DNA of 64,000 nt, from positions 20,104,320-20,168,319 of the forward strand of contig NC_034414.1 in the NCBI RefSeq assembly GCF_002078875.1. Reading direction: 5' to 3'. The DNA is from Numida meleagris. Taxonomy: Eukaryota > Chordata > Aves > Galliformes > Numididae. Made by a program: the position numbers and the translations under genes. Each line of letters opens with the position of its first letter. Positions within the stretch are counted from its first letter, which is position 1. The notes under the pieces are model-generated. The model was not told where the DNA came from. It made no database searches and saw only the letters and a program-made list of their open reading frames with translations. Shown here one piece after another: positions 53,101-64,000 of this stretch.

Positions 53101-56098
53101 GACACCCTGTATGTAGGTTTCCCCTTTGCCAGTTGCCCAGATCTAGCCCAAGTCAGACTGTTAGGACAAAGCTGGCAGATGAAGAGCTATGACTGCCCAC
53201 ATAACTCTCTAGAAAATAATTTATTGTGACCAGTGTTAGCTATGCATTTTAGGTCATTTGAAATAGATGCTCCCTCTAGGCTTGTCATCTCTATGTATTA
53301 CCCTCTTAAACATAGAGCACCAAGAGCAATTCAGTTACATTCAGAGATTCAAGGAGAATTAAGTGTATGAAAAGCCAAAACACAGTGCCACATGAAACAA
53401 AGTTAAATCTCCATGTAGCATATGTAGGGCTTGCTCTCCAGTGAAGATTTCTGTACACAGAAGCAATGTGCAGTCTGAGTCTTGCTTCACATCCTGTTGC
53501 TTCTCAGCAACAACTTCTGTTTGGTACATGTAAAAAATGGAAATCATTTTCAATTCATGAGGAAAGAGAGCCCTTTGCTTTCCAGTGAGCAATGTTCCTG
53601 AGCTTGTCTCACTTTAAAGTGTGACTTGAAGTTTAATGTGTTGTGTCTATATGTAGGTTGCAAGTGAAGTTGCTAGCACAAAGCAATACCAGTGTCATGT
53701 AATGACACCAGTGAGAATCTCTGCACAGAGCTTGGCAGAGATCACATAATGCTTAAACTAGAATATTTATATCTCCCACATAAACCCAGCAATATCTAAA
53801 TAGGGACCACTGTCAAAGTACTTCTGAGCAGAAAAAAACCATTGAATAGTGCAAAAATTGTACATCTGTAGTCCCAAGGTCAGTAGTAGTAACTTTTCTT
53901 CTCTCTCTTCACTTAAAATCAACCCCAGGAGGCTAAGACCTTCACTTAGCTTTCATGTATAAGGAGGAAAAAAAAACAGCAAACCTCCCACTTCAAGGGA
54001 CTTAGGTTATTGTGTCAAGTTCATCAGTTTCACCCATGCTGAGAAGCTGGTAGTAAATTACACCTCAGCAACATGGAGGAGCTAATTCACATGAACTGCA
54101 GAGACCAGTCTTTCCATATTTGGCTGGAACTGCCTGGCCAATAGAGATTTTTCAGGTTTTCTAGAAGAGGAATTGAGCACACTAATGCTTAGCTCAGCTG
54201 ATTCATAAACCCTAGTCATCATCTGTACATTAGCCAATAAATAATTGGTTGACACCTTTAATTTCTGAATATTCTGCTTGGAGAGTCTTTGCATTCAGCC
54301 AAAGATGACCAAAAAAACCAGATCCACCAGAAAGCTTCATTGTGACCTGTCACTTCAGTTGCGTTTGTGAGAAAAAAAACACCAAAGAACTAAACCACAA
54401 AACAAACAGCCATAACTCAGTTGTATCTGTACTCCTAAAACACTAAGTTTCACTTGCAATTGGGTAGAAGATAACGGATGTTTAATACATCCTACGATTT
54501 GCATCTGCAAGCACATTTGGAGAAGAAGTGAAGATTATTACATCCAGTTGGAGTTTCAAGGATAATTTAGTATAAAGCATCCTCATCAGAATTTGTTCAA
54601 GAGGACACCACAGTAGTTAATAACCTTTCTATTCTTCTGAAGAGCATCAATTTTTCCCCATTTATTTTCACTACTTCACATAAGTGATATTTTGTTTTGA
54701 AATTGAGGATTGATTAGAAGATACTCAGAAATACAAAGAATAATGCAATCATATTATTAGTTGAGCAAACAAATACAATCCTTTATCCATTATCATCTCC
54801 CTTTCCTAACACAATAAAAGAAAAAAAATCAAAAAAGCAGACAGAAAGGTGAAATTTTAGCAATAACTTCTTCGCTTTTGGAAAAAAAAAAAGCAAACAA
54901 ACCCTAGAGTATCATGCCATGCACAAGACCACATTTCCAACTGTGCTATAGGCTAGCTATTAGAAATGCATCTCAGCTACTGATTAAATTCCATGGCAGT
55001 TATTGGAATGTAAATATTTACCAGTACTCGCACGCTAACATTGTACTTATTGAAACTTCCCTGTATGAGGTGGTACTTTTTCTTATAGGTTACAGAATAC
55101 TTACAATCCACCTGACAGAGGAAGAATACAAGATATATAAGTTAATGGAGTTTATTTCACCACCATAAAAAAAATAAAAACCAGAAGATGGATAAAAAGA
55201 AGGAAAGAAATACATTACTTTCAATGTTTTCAGGCAGAAGAATGAGGATCATACTTGTTTTATTCAAAATCGCATTGCTAATTTAAAAAAAAAATCTCTC
55301 CTTTGGTTAGAGTCAGTGTAAATCTAATAACTCATGATTCTTTTCTTTTGATAATTAGGGTTGTCATTTATTCCTTTTGAGAAAGAAACTTAGTGTCTTC
55401 TCCTCTTGCCTCTTCAAACATTTTAACTTACTCAGTGTTTAAATGTATCCACTTTGAAAACTCCAGTATTATACTATTTATGCTAAGTAAACAACAATTC
55501 TTCATGAAAAGCACTTTATACATTTAAAGTGCTATGTAAACTTCCACTACTCAAATTATAGAGATTGGAGTTTGAGGAAGCACTCTGAATTTTTCTATAG
55601 CTCTATTCTTCAGTTAGGTGCTATTTTAACCTATTCAGAAACTTCCATCTTTCTGACAATCAATCTCAGCAGCCTCTAAAAATGAACAAATCTAATATTA
55701 AAATAAGAGTCTGTTTAACCCAGCTTCGCAACACGTATATCATATTTTCTCTCAACAAGTCTTGCCTTTAAATCGGCAGCTGCCAGCAACATTATGTAAT
55801 ATTTATGGATAGGCAGGAGGTGTTTTTACTTTTTATTTTAGCGAGTCAGCTTTCAGTTGCAATTGACTTAATAATAATAAAAAGCTAGTTTTTTAAACCA
55901 TTGAAAAAATGTATTTTGCACTGTGCATATACTGAGAGTTTCTATGGATTTTTGTCAGTATATGATACATCTTTCACTTGCCATACAAATTTCTTTTTTT
56001 TTTTTTAAACTAAAAAGATGTTTTTTGATGGTAAAAAGGGATTGAAAATAAAGCAACCCAGTAGAACAGAGGTTTGTTTTTTTTTTTTAAATGCTCAG
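47149..56098. other. AT-rich non-coding DNA
   Basis: I recognise no LINE, LTR or DNA transposon and no convincing exon. A short perfect inverted repeat (agcacttta / taaagtgct) lies at 55510-55533. Homopolymer tracts are common. Confidence 0.5.
55510..55533. repeat. inverted repeat, 9-bp arms, 6-bp loop
   Basis: agcacttta and taaagtgct flank tacatt. Pairing does not extend further. Confidence 0.75.
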
Positions 56099-56200
56099 GC
56101 AGGGGTACAACACAGTGTTAATTTGGAGATCTTTCTACGTTCATTGTGGAAGGTGTTCACAGTGTTGTGGCAGAATTTCCTCCAGGAGTACAGAGACTAA
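56099..56200 (+). CDS. weak candidate terminal exon
   Basis: A long T tract and acceptor (ttttaaatgctcag) precede 33 codons and a TAA. The peptide begins AGVQHSVNLEIFLRS and ends NFLQEYRD. Codons look less AT-biased than the surroundings. There is no recognised homology and no clear polyadenylation signal close by. Entry phase would be 0. Confidence 0.15.
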   Translation, partial: AGVQHSVNLEIFLRSLWKVFTVLWQNFLQEYRD

Positions 56201-58215
56201 TCTAGTTTCTGTACATCATCACACCTTCCTTGTGGGACGCTATCAGTAGAAGTAACATAAAGAGAGGACAGTCACATGGGCCCCTTTCTACTGAGAAGTT
56301 ACATGTAAAATGCTAGTCTTTAATGAAACTTGCTCATAGTTCCTCCAGCCCTGAAATTAGAAACAAAACTGTCAGGATTAATTTTAACTTCAGGACTAAT
56401 GTCTGAACTTTACTTCCCTCTGGAAGTACAAAAATGCCATTATCACTTTGATGTCTCATCCAGTACCATCAGCAGAAGCTTTCATCCAGCGTATTTCAGC
56501 ACTATATTCACTACATTCAGCAGTAATAACAATTTTAGGATAGGATCCTTTCAGAGGAAATTGATAAACTATTCAAAGTTACTGAAAGACAACAAAAACA
56601 TCAACAGTAAAACTGACATTTCTCACAAAAATAAAATGAAAACTGCAACATCTAGACACCCTTGTGCCATCAAGTATCTCCTTAAATCAAACAAAAATGA
56701 ATGGAACAAAAACATCTTCTCAATCACCCTCTGTAATGAACGTGTAGAGTGCACCAATAATTTCATGATCTGGTAATTTCTCTAGCTCATTTGATCAGGT
56801 TCTCTCTTTCACATGAAAACTGAAACATACCGATACAGCTCAGGATCACATTTTCATTACAACTTCTTTCTTTATCCCTGTCAACATCTCGTCACTCATA
56901 AATCCATCCAACCAATTTGAAGGACTTGCCAATGATACCTTAGGTTACAACCATGAAAGTCCTTTCAGAGACACCTCTTGTCCTAGCAGTTCTAGTTCAC
57001 TGCTGATTTTTACTTTCCCATGCACTAATTTCTGGTATATGATTCACAGACAGTTTACAACAGTAAAGGTGTAATTTAGACATACAAAGAATGAACTGGA
57101 ATTGCTCACAGATATATAAATGAGGCATGAGCACAGAGGCACTCTATTGCTTCTGAAGTCTGTTCAAATAATCTTTTAATTGGATACTAGGACAGCGCAG
57201 GCTCAACTTGGCTGCTATCTTTAGACTGACTTCTCAGTGTTACCTGCTCCTGTTTCCCTCTGCACAGCCACAAGAGTAGCAGCATGGTCATTTTCAAGGG
57301 AGCAGAGCCTGCTGCAATCAGATTGTCCTCCTTACTGCTTTCTCATGTAAGCTTCCAAACTGTGATTTATTTTTTTTTTTAGAAACACGTATAACTCTAG
57401 ACAATAGTTAACATTTATATCTTTTAACATGTATTTTCTAGGTTGCATAGGTTAGAACTGTAGTTGCTAGCACTAACATAACCCAATTTATTTTCAAATG
57501 TTTTGAGGTGAAATGGCATCATTTTTAGAAATCAGGTCAGTGGATAATTATGGAGCAGAAAAAGCCAATCTCATCCACATTAGATTTTTTCATATTTTTC
57601 CTACACCTGACTGCAAAATCTTTAGAACACTAATAGAAAATCAGTGTTTCCATAAATAAAATGAAAAAAAATGAACTATCAAAGACAAAAAAGAGCGAGA
57701 TCTGCTGGCTCCAAGAGATTTGATATTTCAGTCCTTTCCATCGTGATTGCTAATTCTCTAATCTTCTGTACCTGCATCCAAATTACATGTCATATACATC
57801 TTTACTGAGTTCAGAATCTGTCAATCTATCATGAAAGCAATAGTACATAGGCCAGCAGCAAGATGTAAGAAAGATTTTTTGGGACAAGATTGTTGGTTGG
57901 AGGGTTGCAGTACCTCTTGTCTCATTTAAGATGCAATATCAATCAACATCCCTATTTCCTGATTGATCAGCTATGATATTAGTCATACGAAGATGAGGAG
58001 CTGACAAGCTTCATCAGTCTTTGAACTAATGTCAGTAGAATTATCATTATGTCTTACACAAGAATAGGGTATATTTATACATATATAAGCACATACACAT
58101 ATGTACATATCAAGGCATGTATATGTGCAAGATAACTGCATAAACTTAACACATGTCCACTAGAATACTGGTAAATCAGGGGATACTTCTGCATGGAGTA
58201 TCACAGTCAAGCTTG
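56201..58215. other. AT-rich non-coding DNA
   Basis: The frame at 56330-56776 (148 codons) is low-complexity, rich in Asn, Lys, Ser and Ile, with no domain; I treat it as chance. No repeat family is recognised. Confidence 0.5.
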
Positions 58216-58812
58216 GATCATAGAATGGCCTGGGTTGAAAAGGACTTCAAAGAGCAGGAGGGTTGAGACTCGATAAGTGCAGGGTCACCAACCACTAGAC
58301 CAGGCTGCCCAGAGCCACGTCCAGTCTGGCCTTGAATGCCTCCAGGGATGGGGCATCCACAACCTCCCTGGGCAACCTGTTCCAGTGCGTCACCACCCTC
58401 TGTGTGAAAAACTTCCTAATATCTAACCTACATCTCCCCTGTCTCAGCTTAAAACCATTCCCCCTTGTCCTATCGCTATCTACCCTCACAAACAATTGAT
58501 CCCCCTCCTGTTTATATGCTCCCTTCAAGTACTGGAAAGCCACAATGAGGTATCCCTGGAGCCTTCTCTTCTCCAAACTAAACAAGCCCAGTTCCCTCAA
58601 CCTTTCCTCATAGGAGAGGCGCTCCAGCCCTCTGATCATCTTGGTCGCCCTCCTCTGAACTCGTTCCAAGAGCTCCACGTCCTTCTTGTGCTGGGGGCCC
58701 CAGGCCTGGACACAGTACTCCAGGTGGGGCCTCACAGGAGCCGCATAGAGGGGGACCACCACCTCCCTCTCCCTGCTGACCACTCCTCTTTTAATGCAGC
58801 CCAGAATGATCA
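58216..58812 (-). mobile_element. CR1 LINE, 5'-truncated, well preserved
   Basis: The plus strand begins gatcatagaatggcctgggt and carries every landmark of the CR1 3' 600 bp in antisense: gaatgcctccagggatgggg, caacctgttccagtgcgtca, cattcccccttgtcctatcg, aggagaggcgctccagccct and acacagtactccaggtgggg. The 5' truncation near 58812 is sharp (gcagcccagaatg, then unrelated sequence). This is the least diverged CR1 copy in the window, so probably the youngest. Confidence 0.92.
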
Positions 58813-58819
58813 TCTGCAT
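58295..58819 (-). pseudogene. CR1 ORF2 C-terminal fragment, 174 open codons
   Basis: The frame encodes the domain after the reverse transcriptase of CR1 ORF2: [20 protein letters not shown], then [17 protein letters not shown], the Arg/Leu-rich [15 protein letters not shown] block, [18 protein letters not shown] and the end [17 protein letters not shown]. The WNRLP motif is a hallmark of this family. The first Met is internal, not a true start, because endonuclease and polymerase domains were lost by 5' truncation, so no functional protein is expected. The full-length frame without stops indicates recent insertion. Evidence is direct similarity to the known family. Confidence 0.9.
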
Positions 58820-59026
58820 CTGGATGATGCAGATCAGCTCATAAAGTTTAAGTCTTTAGAGTTACCAGCCACTGATAAGCCCCTGAGCCTCACCTTCCAG
58901 CCTGACTAATAAGACTAGTTGATTTTTTAATTCTAAACACTTCATGAAATGTTACACTCTTAATCTTTATATATCCTTTAAAAATACAGACAGGTCAGGT
59001 CTTTTATCTTTGTGAATTTATCAAAG

Positions 59027-59135
59027 AATCATTGAATGGCATATGTTAGAAAGGACCTTAAAGATCACTTAGTTCTAACCCCTAGTTGCCAACCAATAAA
59101 TCAGGCACTAGATCATAGATCAAGCACCATTGAAA
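59027..59135 (-). mobile_element. CR1 LINE 3' fragment, diverged
   Basis: agaatcattgaatggcatat, ttagaaaggaccttaaagat, cacttagttctaacccctag and aggcactagatcata match the CR1 3' terminus in antisense. It lies 200 bp from the young CR1 but is much more diverged, so it is a separate insertion. Confidence 0.75.
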
Positions 59136-59158
59136 ACTATTTCATATTACTTTTACAG

Positions 59159-59254
59159 ACTAAAAAAGACGCAAAAGAGGAAGCAGATGAAACCCAGGTT
59201 GCATTTACACTTCCAGAACAAGGTGAAGTACCTGTGGCCTTGATGAGAGCCTGA
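59159..59254 (+). CDS. weak candidate terminal exon
   Basis: The acceptor tttcatattacttttacag precedes 31 codons and a TGA. The peptide begins TKKDAKEEADETQVAF and ends GEVPVALMRA: an acidic/basic run, then a hydrophobic end. Entry phase would be 0, compatible with the exon at 35262. No homology is recognised, and the frame is also open upstream into CR1 sequence, which weakens the call. Confidence 0.2.
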   Translation, partial: TKKDAKEEADETQVAFTLPEQGEVPVALMRA

Positions 59255-62200
59255 ATCTTCAGGCTTTCCTCCTATTTCATTTATTTCCTTCTGCTGTGAC
59301 GATGTGGAAATAAGAAATACCATATCTGTGCCCCAAAAAGCCTTCTAGGAAGTGGAATGAGTTCACTGACATATTAAGAAGAGTAAAGGAACAGCCGCAT
59401 TCCCATTATCTGCTTCATCTTTCTTCCTTTTGCCTATCTGCCCAAGGTTAGCCACTTTTAACCTGATACCACTTAAAAACTGTAGAGACAAATGGAAATT
59501 TAAGATACCTAACTGTGAAGGCAATCATTAGCTATCTCTGTCTAGTTCAGGAGCAAGTATGTTCTGTAAAACTATGATGTTCTCTTATCACTGTACAAGT
59601 GACTTGTTTCTGGTAAGGCTATATCAGAGAATTAAAACATCCAGAAATTGGAAGCAAAGGTCAGCATTACTGGAAAAAAAAAATCACATTAAAAAGTTGA
59701 AGTTTGAAATCCTCATTTAAGTTCAGTCTTGGAATGCACTGGAAACAGAGGGACACTGAAGAGAAACCTTGAAGAAAGTATGATATTATTTCATAACAGT
59801 TGTTAAAATAGATGTTTTTCATAAATATTGCATCTGTTGTATCCCAATAGTAACCATTTCTGAAAATGTATATTGTTAGTGCACTAATTTTAAAGTTGGT
59901 TTGCAACCTTCGTTTTCATCCTATGCAGGGAATTTGAATAGACTGTTTTTCTTTTTTTTTTAATTATTTATGTTGCCTCTACTTCAGTTCCAGGGTGAAA
60001 AATGTGTTTTCTAAAGCAGCCTCAAAGTTGTCATCACATCATACACCATGATCCGCATCACAGAGTAGTCTGAGGTGTATTACCTTTGATGAAACCAAAC
60101 AGAAAGATATGCACCAGCTGCTTCTAGGCTTTTAGTCTTAGGGATAAATGCAGTGGCAGTGAAAGTAAATTCCCAGAATCTTGCCCTCAGCCTAAGCGTG
60201 TGTTGTGTTCCTAGCTCCAATCCTTTCACTCTGCTGTTGTACCAGATTACTAGTAAATGCAGACACTGTCATAGTTATCTCCAGTGATAACCAAGGTTTA
60301 AGACTACATGTTCAAAGACACTACCAAAGAAAACCAAGCCTGAGGAGTATATTTGTTACTTCAACCTACCTCCCAAGGAAATATTGGTTGATGGCTTCCT
60401 TTAGTGCTACATCAAACATGGACCCAAAAGTTATTTGGATATCAAATTACCTCCTGGAACAGAATTTATCTGGGAGATTAAAAGTATCAAAAACCAAATA
60501 ACTGATTTTCTGACAGCAAGGAAGAGATATTATTTCAGAACTGATTAATCTTCCAAAGTCACATCAGACATAAGACAGTATAAATCCTGCCAGAGATCTT
60601 TCACAGAAAAATCTTCCCTGATTATTTCCAAACTAAAAAAAAAAGTTTAGAAAAGATTCTGAGTGATATTGCAGTGACCATGGTGAAAATGACCTTTTCC
60701 AAGACACATCAAGGAAAATGCATGACTATCAGTAGGAAAATCTGTTGTCTGTCAGCCCACAGATACCTTTAGTATAGGTCCATAACCTCTTTCATGCCTC
60801 TGTTGCATTACATGCAATGCTAGCATAAACAACTATCTGCTAGGTGGGAATCCTAGCCTACTGTTAAAGTGTGTTCCAAAATTCTTGGGTAGATTACATG
60901 AAATGTCTTAGCACATGGGAAATTACTTAAAGTAGAAAATTCATTGATAACTTTAAATTATGATCTCTCGTTGATATTCTTACTGAAAGAAGTGGAATTA
61001 AACAAAAAATACTCATTAATTTAAGACAGTCAAGATTCTTTGAGGGAAAAGAAAAAAAGATAGCTTAGCAGTTCCATTCATCTTCTTTCCCCATTTTCTC
61101 TATTATAAAGTTTATTGTATCTGTTGTAAAAGCACACAGAACAAATATATTTAGTGTCCACATTGAGTGAAAGGGTTATTTGTGCATGATCTAAGAAGAT
61201 GGTTTATTTCATTTGTGAAAACTCCTTTTCACTCTTAGATGGAAATAGTGTAAAGAGAGGAAAAGGTGTCAGTTTTGCTTTTTAATACAAAAAAAAGTCT
61301 TCGCTCTTGGCAGTGACCTCAGCTTCCAAAAGGAGATGTTAGCCTTGCATCACTTCACAGCACAGGTTAATGCCGTTTCTGATCAGCCTAACTTTAGCAG
61401 AAGCTCATTTTAGTTCTCTCAGCCAGAAGAGAGTCAAAGGGACATGACACATATGAATGGTACGAAAAATGGAGAGATTACCTTAAAGAAAAAAGCATTT
61501 GATGTTTATGAAGGCTCAGGTCAGAATGTATATAGATTGAATATTAATGCAACACAGCATATCGTATGCCACCTCCAGTTCTTGTTGAAACTGATGCAGC
61601 TTGAGAGCTTAATACTGTAGTACAGAAACACCATCATGGATCCATCAGTGATTAATAATCACAGCTTGCTTTAATACAGCACAGCAATAAGCAACATCAT
61701 ACACTGAAGTTGCTTCAACAGAGCATTTCAAGATTTTCTGTCTAGGCAAAAGAAACAATTGATGTGGCAGTAGATTTTGCAAAATTTGAGTAATATTTTT
61801 CTTCATGAAAGCTATATTGTTAAGAAGTATTTCATTTTATACTTTAAGCACATTGAATTCTATACTCTTTCTGATCTTTTGAGTTCAAGAGCTACATGCA
61901 CAGGATATTTAATTATACAAACTCTTCAACATTTATACAGCTACAAGCTTATAACCATTGCTACAAGAAAAACTCAAGACAATTTTAAATTTGGTATTTT
62001 GAAATATACACCTATTTTATATTAAAAGTATATTTGAATGTGGAATTCTAAATGAAATACTGCAGTACAACACCGTGGTGAAATAATTTTTTTCCAAAAT
62101 TTTGTAATTTAATGAAAAAGAAATACACAATCACCTCTTATCATTCTGAATTAGAGTAAAATAAACATTCCCTTCGATGAACAGTGATGCAATGGGCAAT

Positions 62201-64000
62201 GTCACTGCCAAAAAAAACCCAAGAGTGCACAAACACATCTATCCTGCAGGAATTTGTAGTAAGTATCTGTGCATAGACATGCACTATCACTGCAAGAATT
62301 TATATGATATGCATAATTACCCCTTCGTTATCATTACATGTTCTATACTAGTTTATCAGGCATTAGGTGAAGGTATAGTACTTTTCTACCTACCTCTATT
62401 GTAGAAACTCTCTTGGTCAAACTATGTAGGTATCAAAGTTCATAGAATCAGCAGAGCAAGAGAGATACTGGTAAGTTTTTGGAGGAGAAAGTAGAAGAGT
62501 AAAGTGAGCAGAATTGATTCAAACCTTCACTAGATACCTTACTCCATCAGGCCTTGCAACTTAATATACACATTTTTATTTCTAATAAAGAAAAACATAA
62601 GAATACATTTCTATTTTAGCTGGTTTGTATTCTAATCTTCCTGTTTTGAACATAACCAGTATTTTACCGCCACATTTAAAAAGATACTTTTACTCTTTTC
62701 TTTAATGCATTTTCATTAAATATCTACATCATTATAGAATAAAGAGTAAACTAGAGATAGAAACTCTAACTATCAAGCAAGAGTCTATTTCATTGCATTA
62801 AAGACTGGTGGTAGCACAGATAACTTACTGTCTCTCTTAATGCACTTAACTAAAGAACAGAAGCTGTTTCAGCTCTTGTTAATTCCTGTTTTAATCCCCT
62901 TTCTTCCTTACACAAATTTGAAAAAAAACTTTACATGTAGTCTTTCTGTATCTATTAGTATTGTCTTTATATGAGAAGTCTTTCTTTTGCAAGAACTCTA
63001 CCATTTATTTCTACAGATAATTACAGACTCATTTCTGCCATTGCCCTCTCCTCTGCTTTCACTGCTTACCCTGAAAACAGCCCTTCAGGGAATTTCATTA
63101 GCATTAATAAACACATGGCAAAGCTTAAGAGTTTTCAATAACCCAAGCAGGACTAGCACATTACACTCCATAGGAGGTCAGAGGGGGTGATTTCTTTAGC
63201 AGAATTTCCCATTAATAAAATAAATTCACTGGAAAAACCTGCTGCTGAAAATCTATTCTATGTATGTTGCACAGGCAACAATCACTAGGTAAAGAAAATG
63301 TGTAGGTGTAATATTCTGCTTTTTCTCAGTAAATCCCTGATTTCAGAAGTGCTGAACGTGAACAATTCCTGTTAGTTTTCAGCAGGAGCTGTCAATACCA
63401 GCAGTGAAAATACTAAACCTGAGCTGGTATGCTCTTAGTGGTAAGTGTGACCCGGGAACAAGTTCTCCCAAGTAGAGCTGGACAAATATCAGTGGATAGT
63501 AAAGTTCCTGGAAGTATTATTACAATTGTTCCGAAATTATTCATGGAATTGAGATGAATTTAGTTCTGGCTAAAAGACACCTCTCAAAAATAAGACTCAC
63601 AACAGCAAAATCTAACCATTGAGAAGGCACTTAAAGCACCTAGAGATAATTTTTAAGGTATTATTTCATCTACTTCAGGCTTGAACAATATTTTGAAAGA
63701 GAAATGCCTTAACCACAAGATTACATAATGCTTTCACTGTTTCTTACTGTACAAAGGAAGTCATATATGAATAAAATGTTCGGTGATGCTAGAAACAAAC
63801 AGCTGCACTAGGTCAGTATGTTCTATCAGGTAAGAGAGACGATCTCAACCACCTTTTTGAGTAATGAGTACAAAGTAGTACACTTTCTCCAAAACCATTT
63901 TCTAAGAGTTGTTGCACCATAATATGCTTCAAAGGTAGGATGCATGTTCAAATACCTCTATACAGTGGAAACTGCAAATAATTTTATTAGTTTTATTATG
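59255..64000. other. AT-rich non-coding DNA
   Basis: No supported gene or repeat family. The longest frame (60205-60501, 98 codons) has no recognisable feature. A catagaatca at about 62441 hints at a CR1 end but is too short to call. Confidence 0.5.

Noticed and set aside
56330..56776. 148-codon plus-strand frame
   Set aside because: Asn/Lys/Ser-rich, no domain, no splice or promoter context, in DNA where AT richness alone makes long frames with varied low-complexity content possible.
58496..58909. 137-codon plus-strand frame
   Set aside because: It is the antisense shadow of the CR1 ORF2 fragment.
62435..62480. catagaatca near 62441, resembling a CR1 3' end
   Set aside because: Only about ten bases match; nothing further follows.
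1..64000. CRISPR arrays, tRNA, rRNA, bacterial operons
   Set aside because: No regularly spaced repeats, no RNA gene fold recognised, and the sequence is vertebrate nuclear DNA.

Overview
This is 64 kb of AT-rich vertebrate nuclear DNA with no compact gene, operon or bacterial signal. The repeats point to a bird, most likely a galliform such as chicken. They include several CR1 LINE fragments with the (ATTCTATG)n 3' tail, a deleted mariner copy of the kind common in the chicken genome, and antisense avian endogenous-retrovirus LTRs. Species assignment is inference from repeat families, since no host gene was recognised.

Layout. 1-11520: non-repetitive AT-rich DNA with no supported gene. 11521-12984: the 5' part of a minus-strand endogenous retrovirus, with LTR, tRNA-Lys-like primer site, leader, a membrane-anchored ORF and a 21-bp coding repeat array. 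16127-16635: a solo LTR with a 5-bp target duplication. 16786-17952: two CR1 pieces around a possible 61-bp exon. 22168-22728: a 35-bp tandem duplication and a CR1. 24647-25367: a weak exon candidate followed by a deleted mariner element. 32096-32265: a third LTR fragment. 35018-35354: a CR1 tail, then the best host exon candidate (93 bp, plus strand). 38125-38470: an old L3-like CR1 reverse-transcriptase relic. 43448-44398: an assembly gap whose right edge is CR1 reverse transcriptase. 47119-47148: a possible 30-bp microexon. 56099-56200 and 59159-59254: two weak terminal-exon candidates. 58216-58812: a CR1 with 174 uninterrupted codons of the ORF2 C-terminus.

Reading of the whole. The window looks like intronic or gene-desert sequence. 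The best coding evidence is one plus-strand exon at 35262-35354, and several weaker plus-strand candidates have compatible phase. All three LTR pieces lie on the minus strand. That would fit a long plus-strand host gene, because intronic LTRs tend to persist in antisense, but three pieces are too few to prove it. No RNA gene, CRISPR array or established promoter of a host gene was seen.
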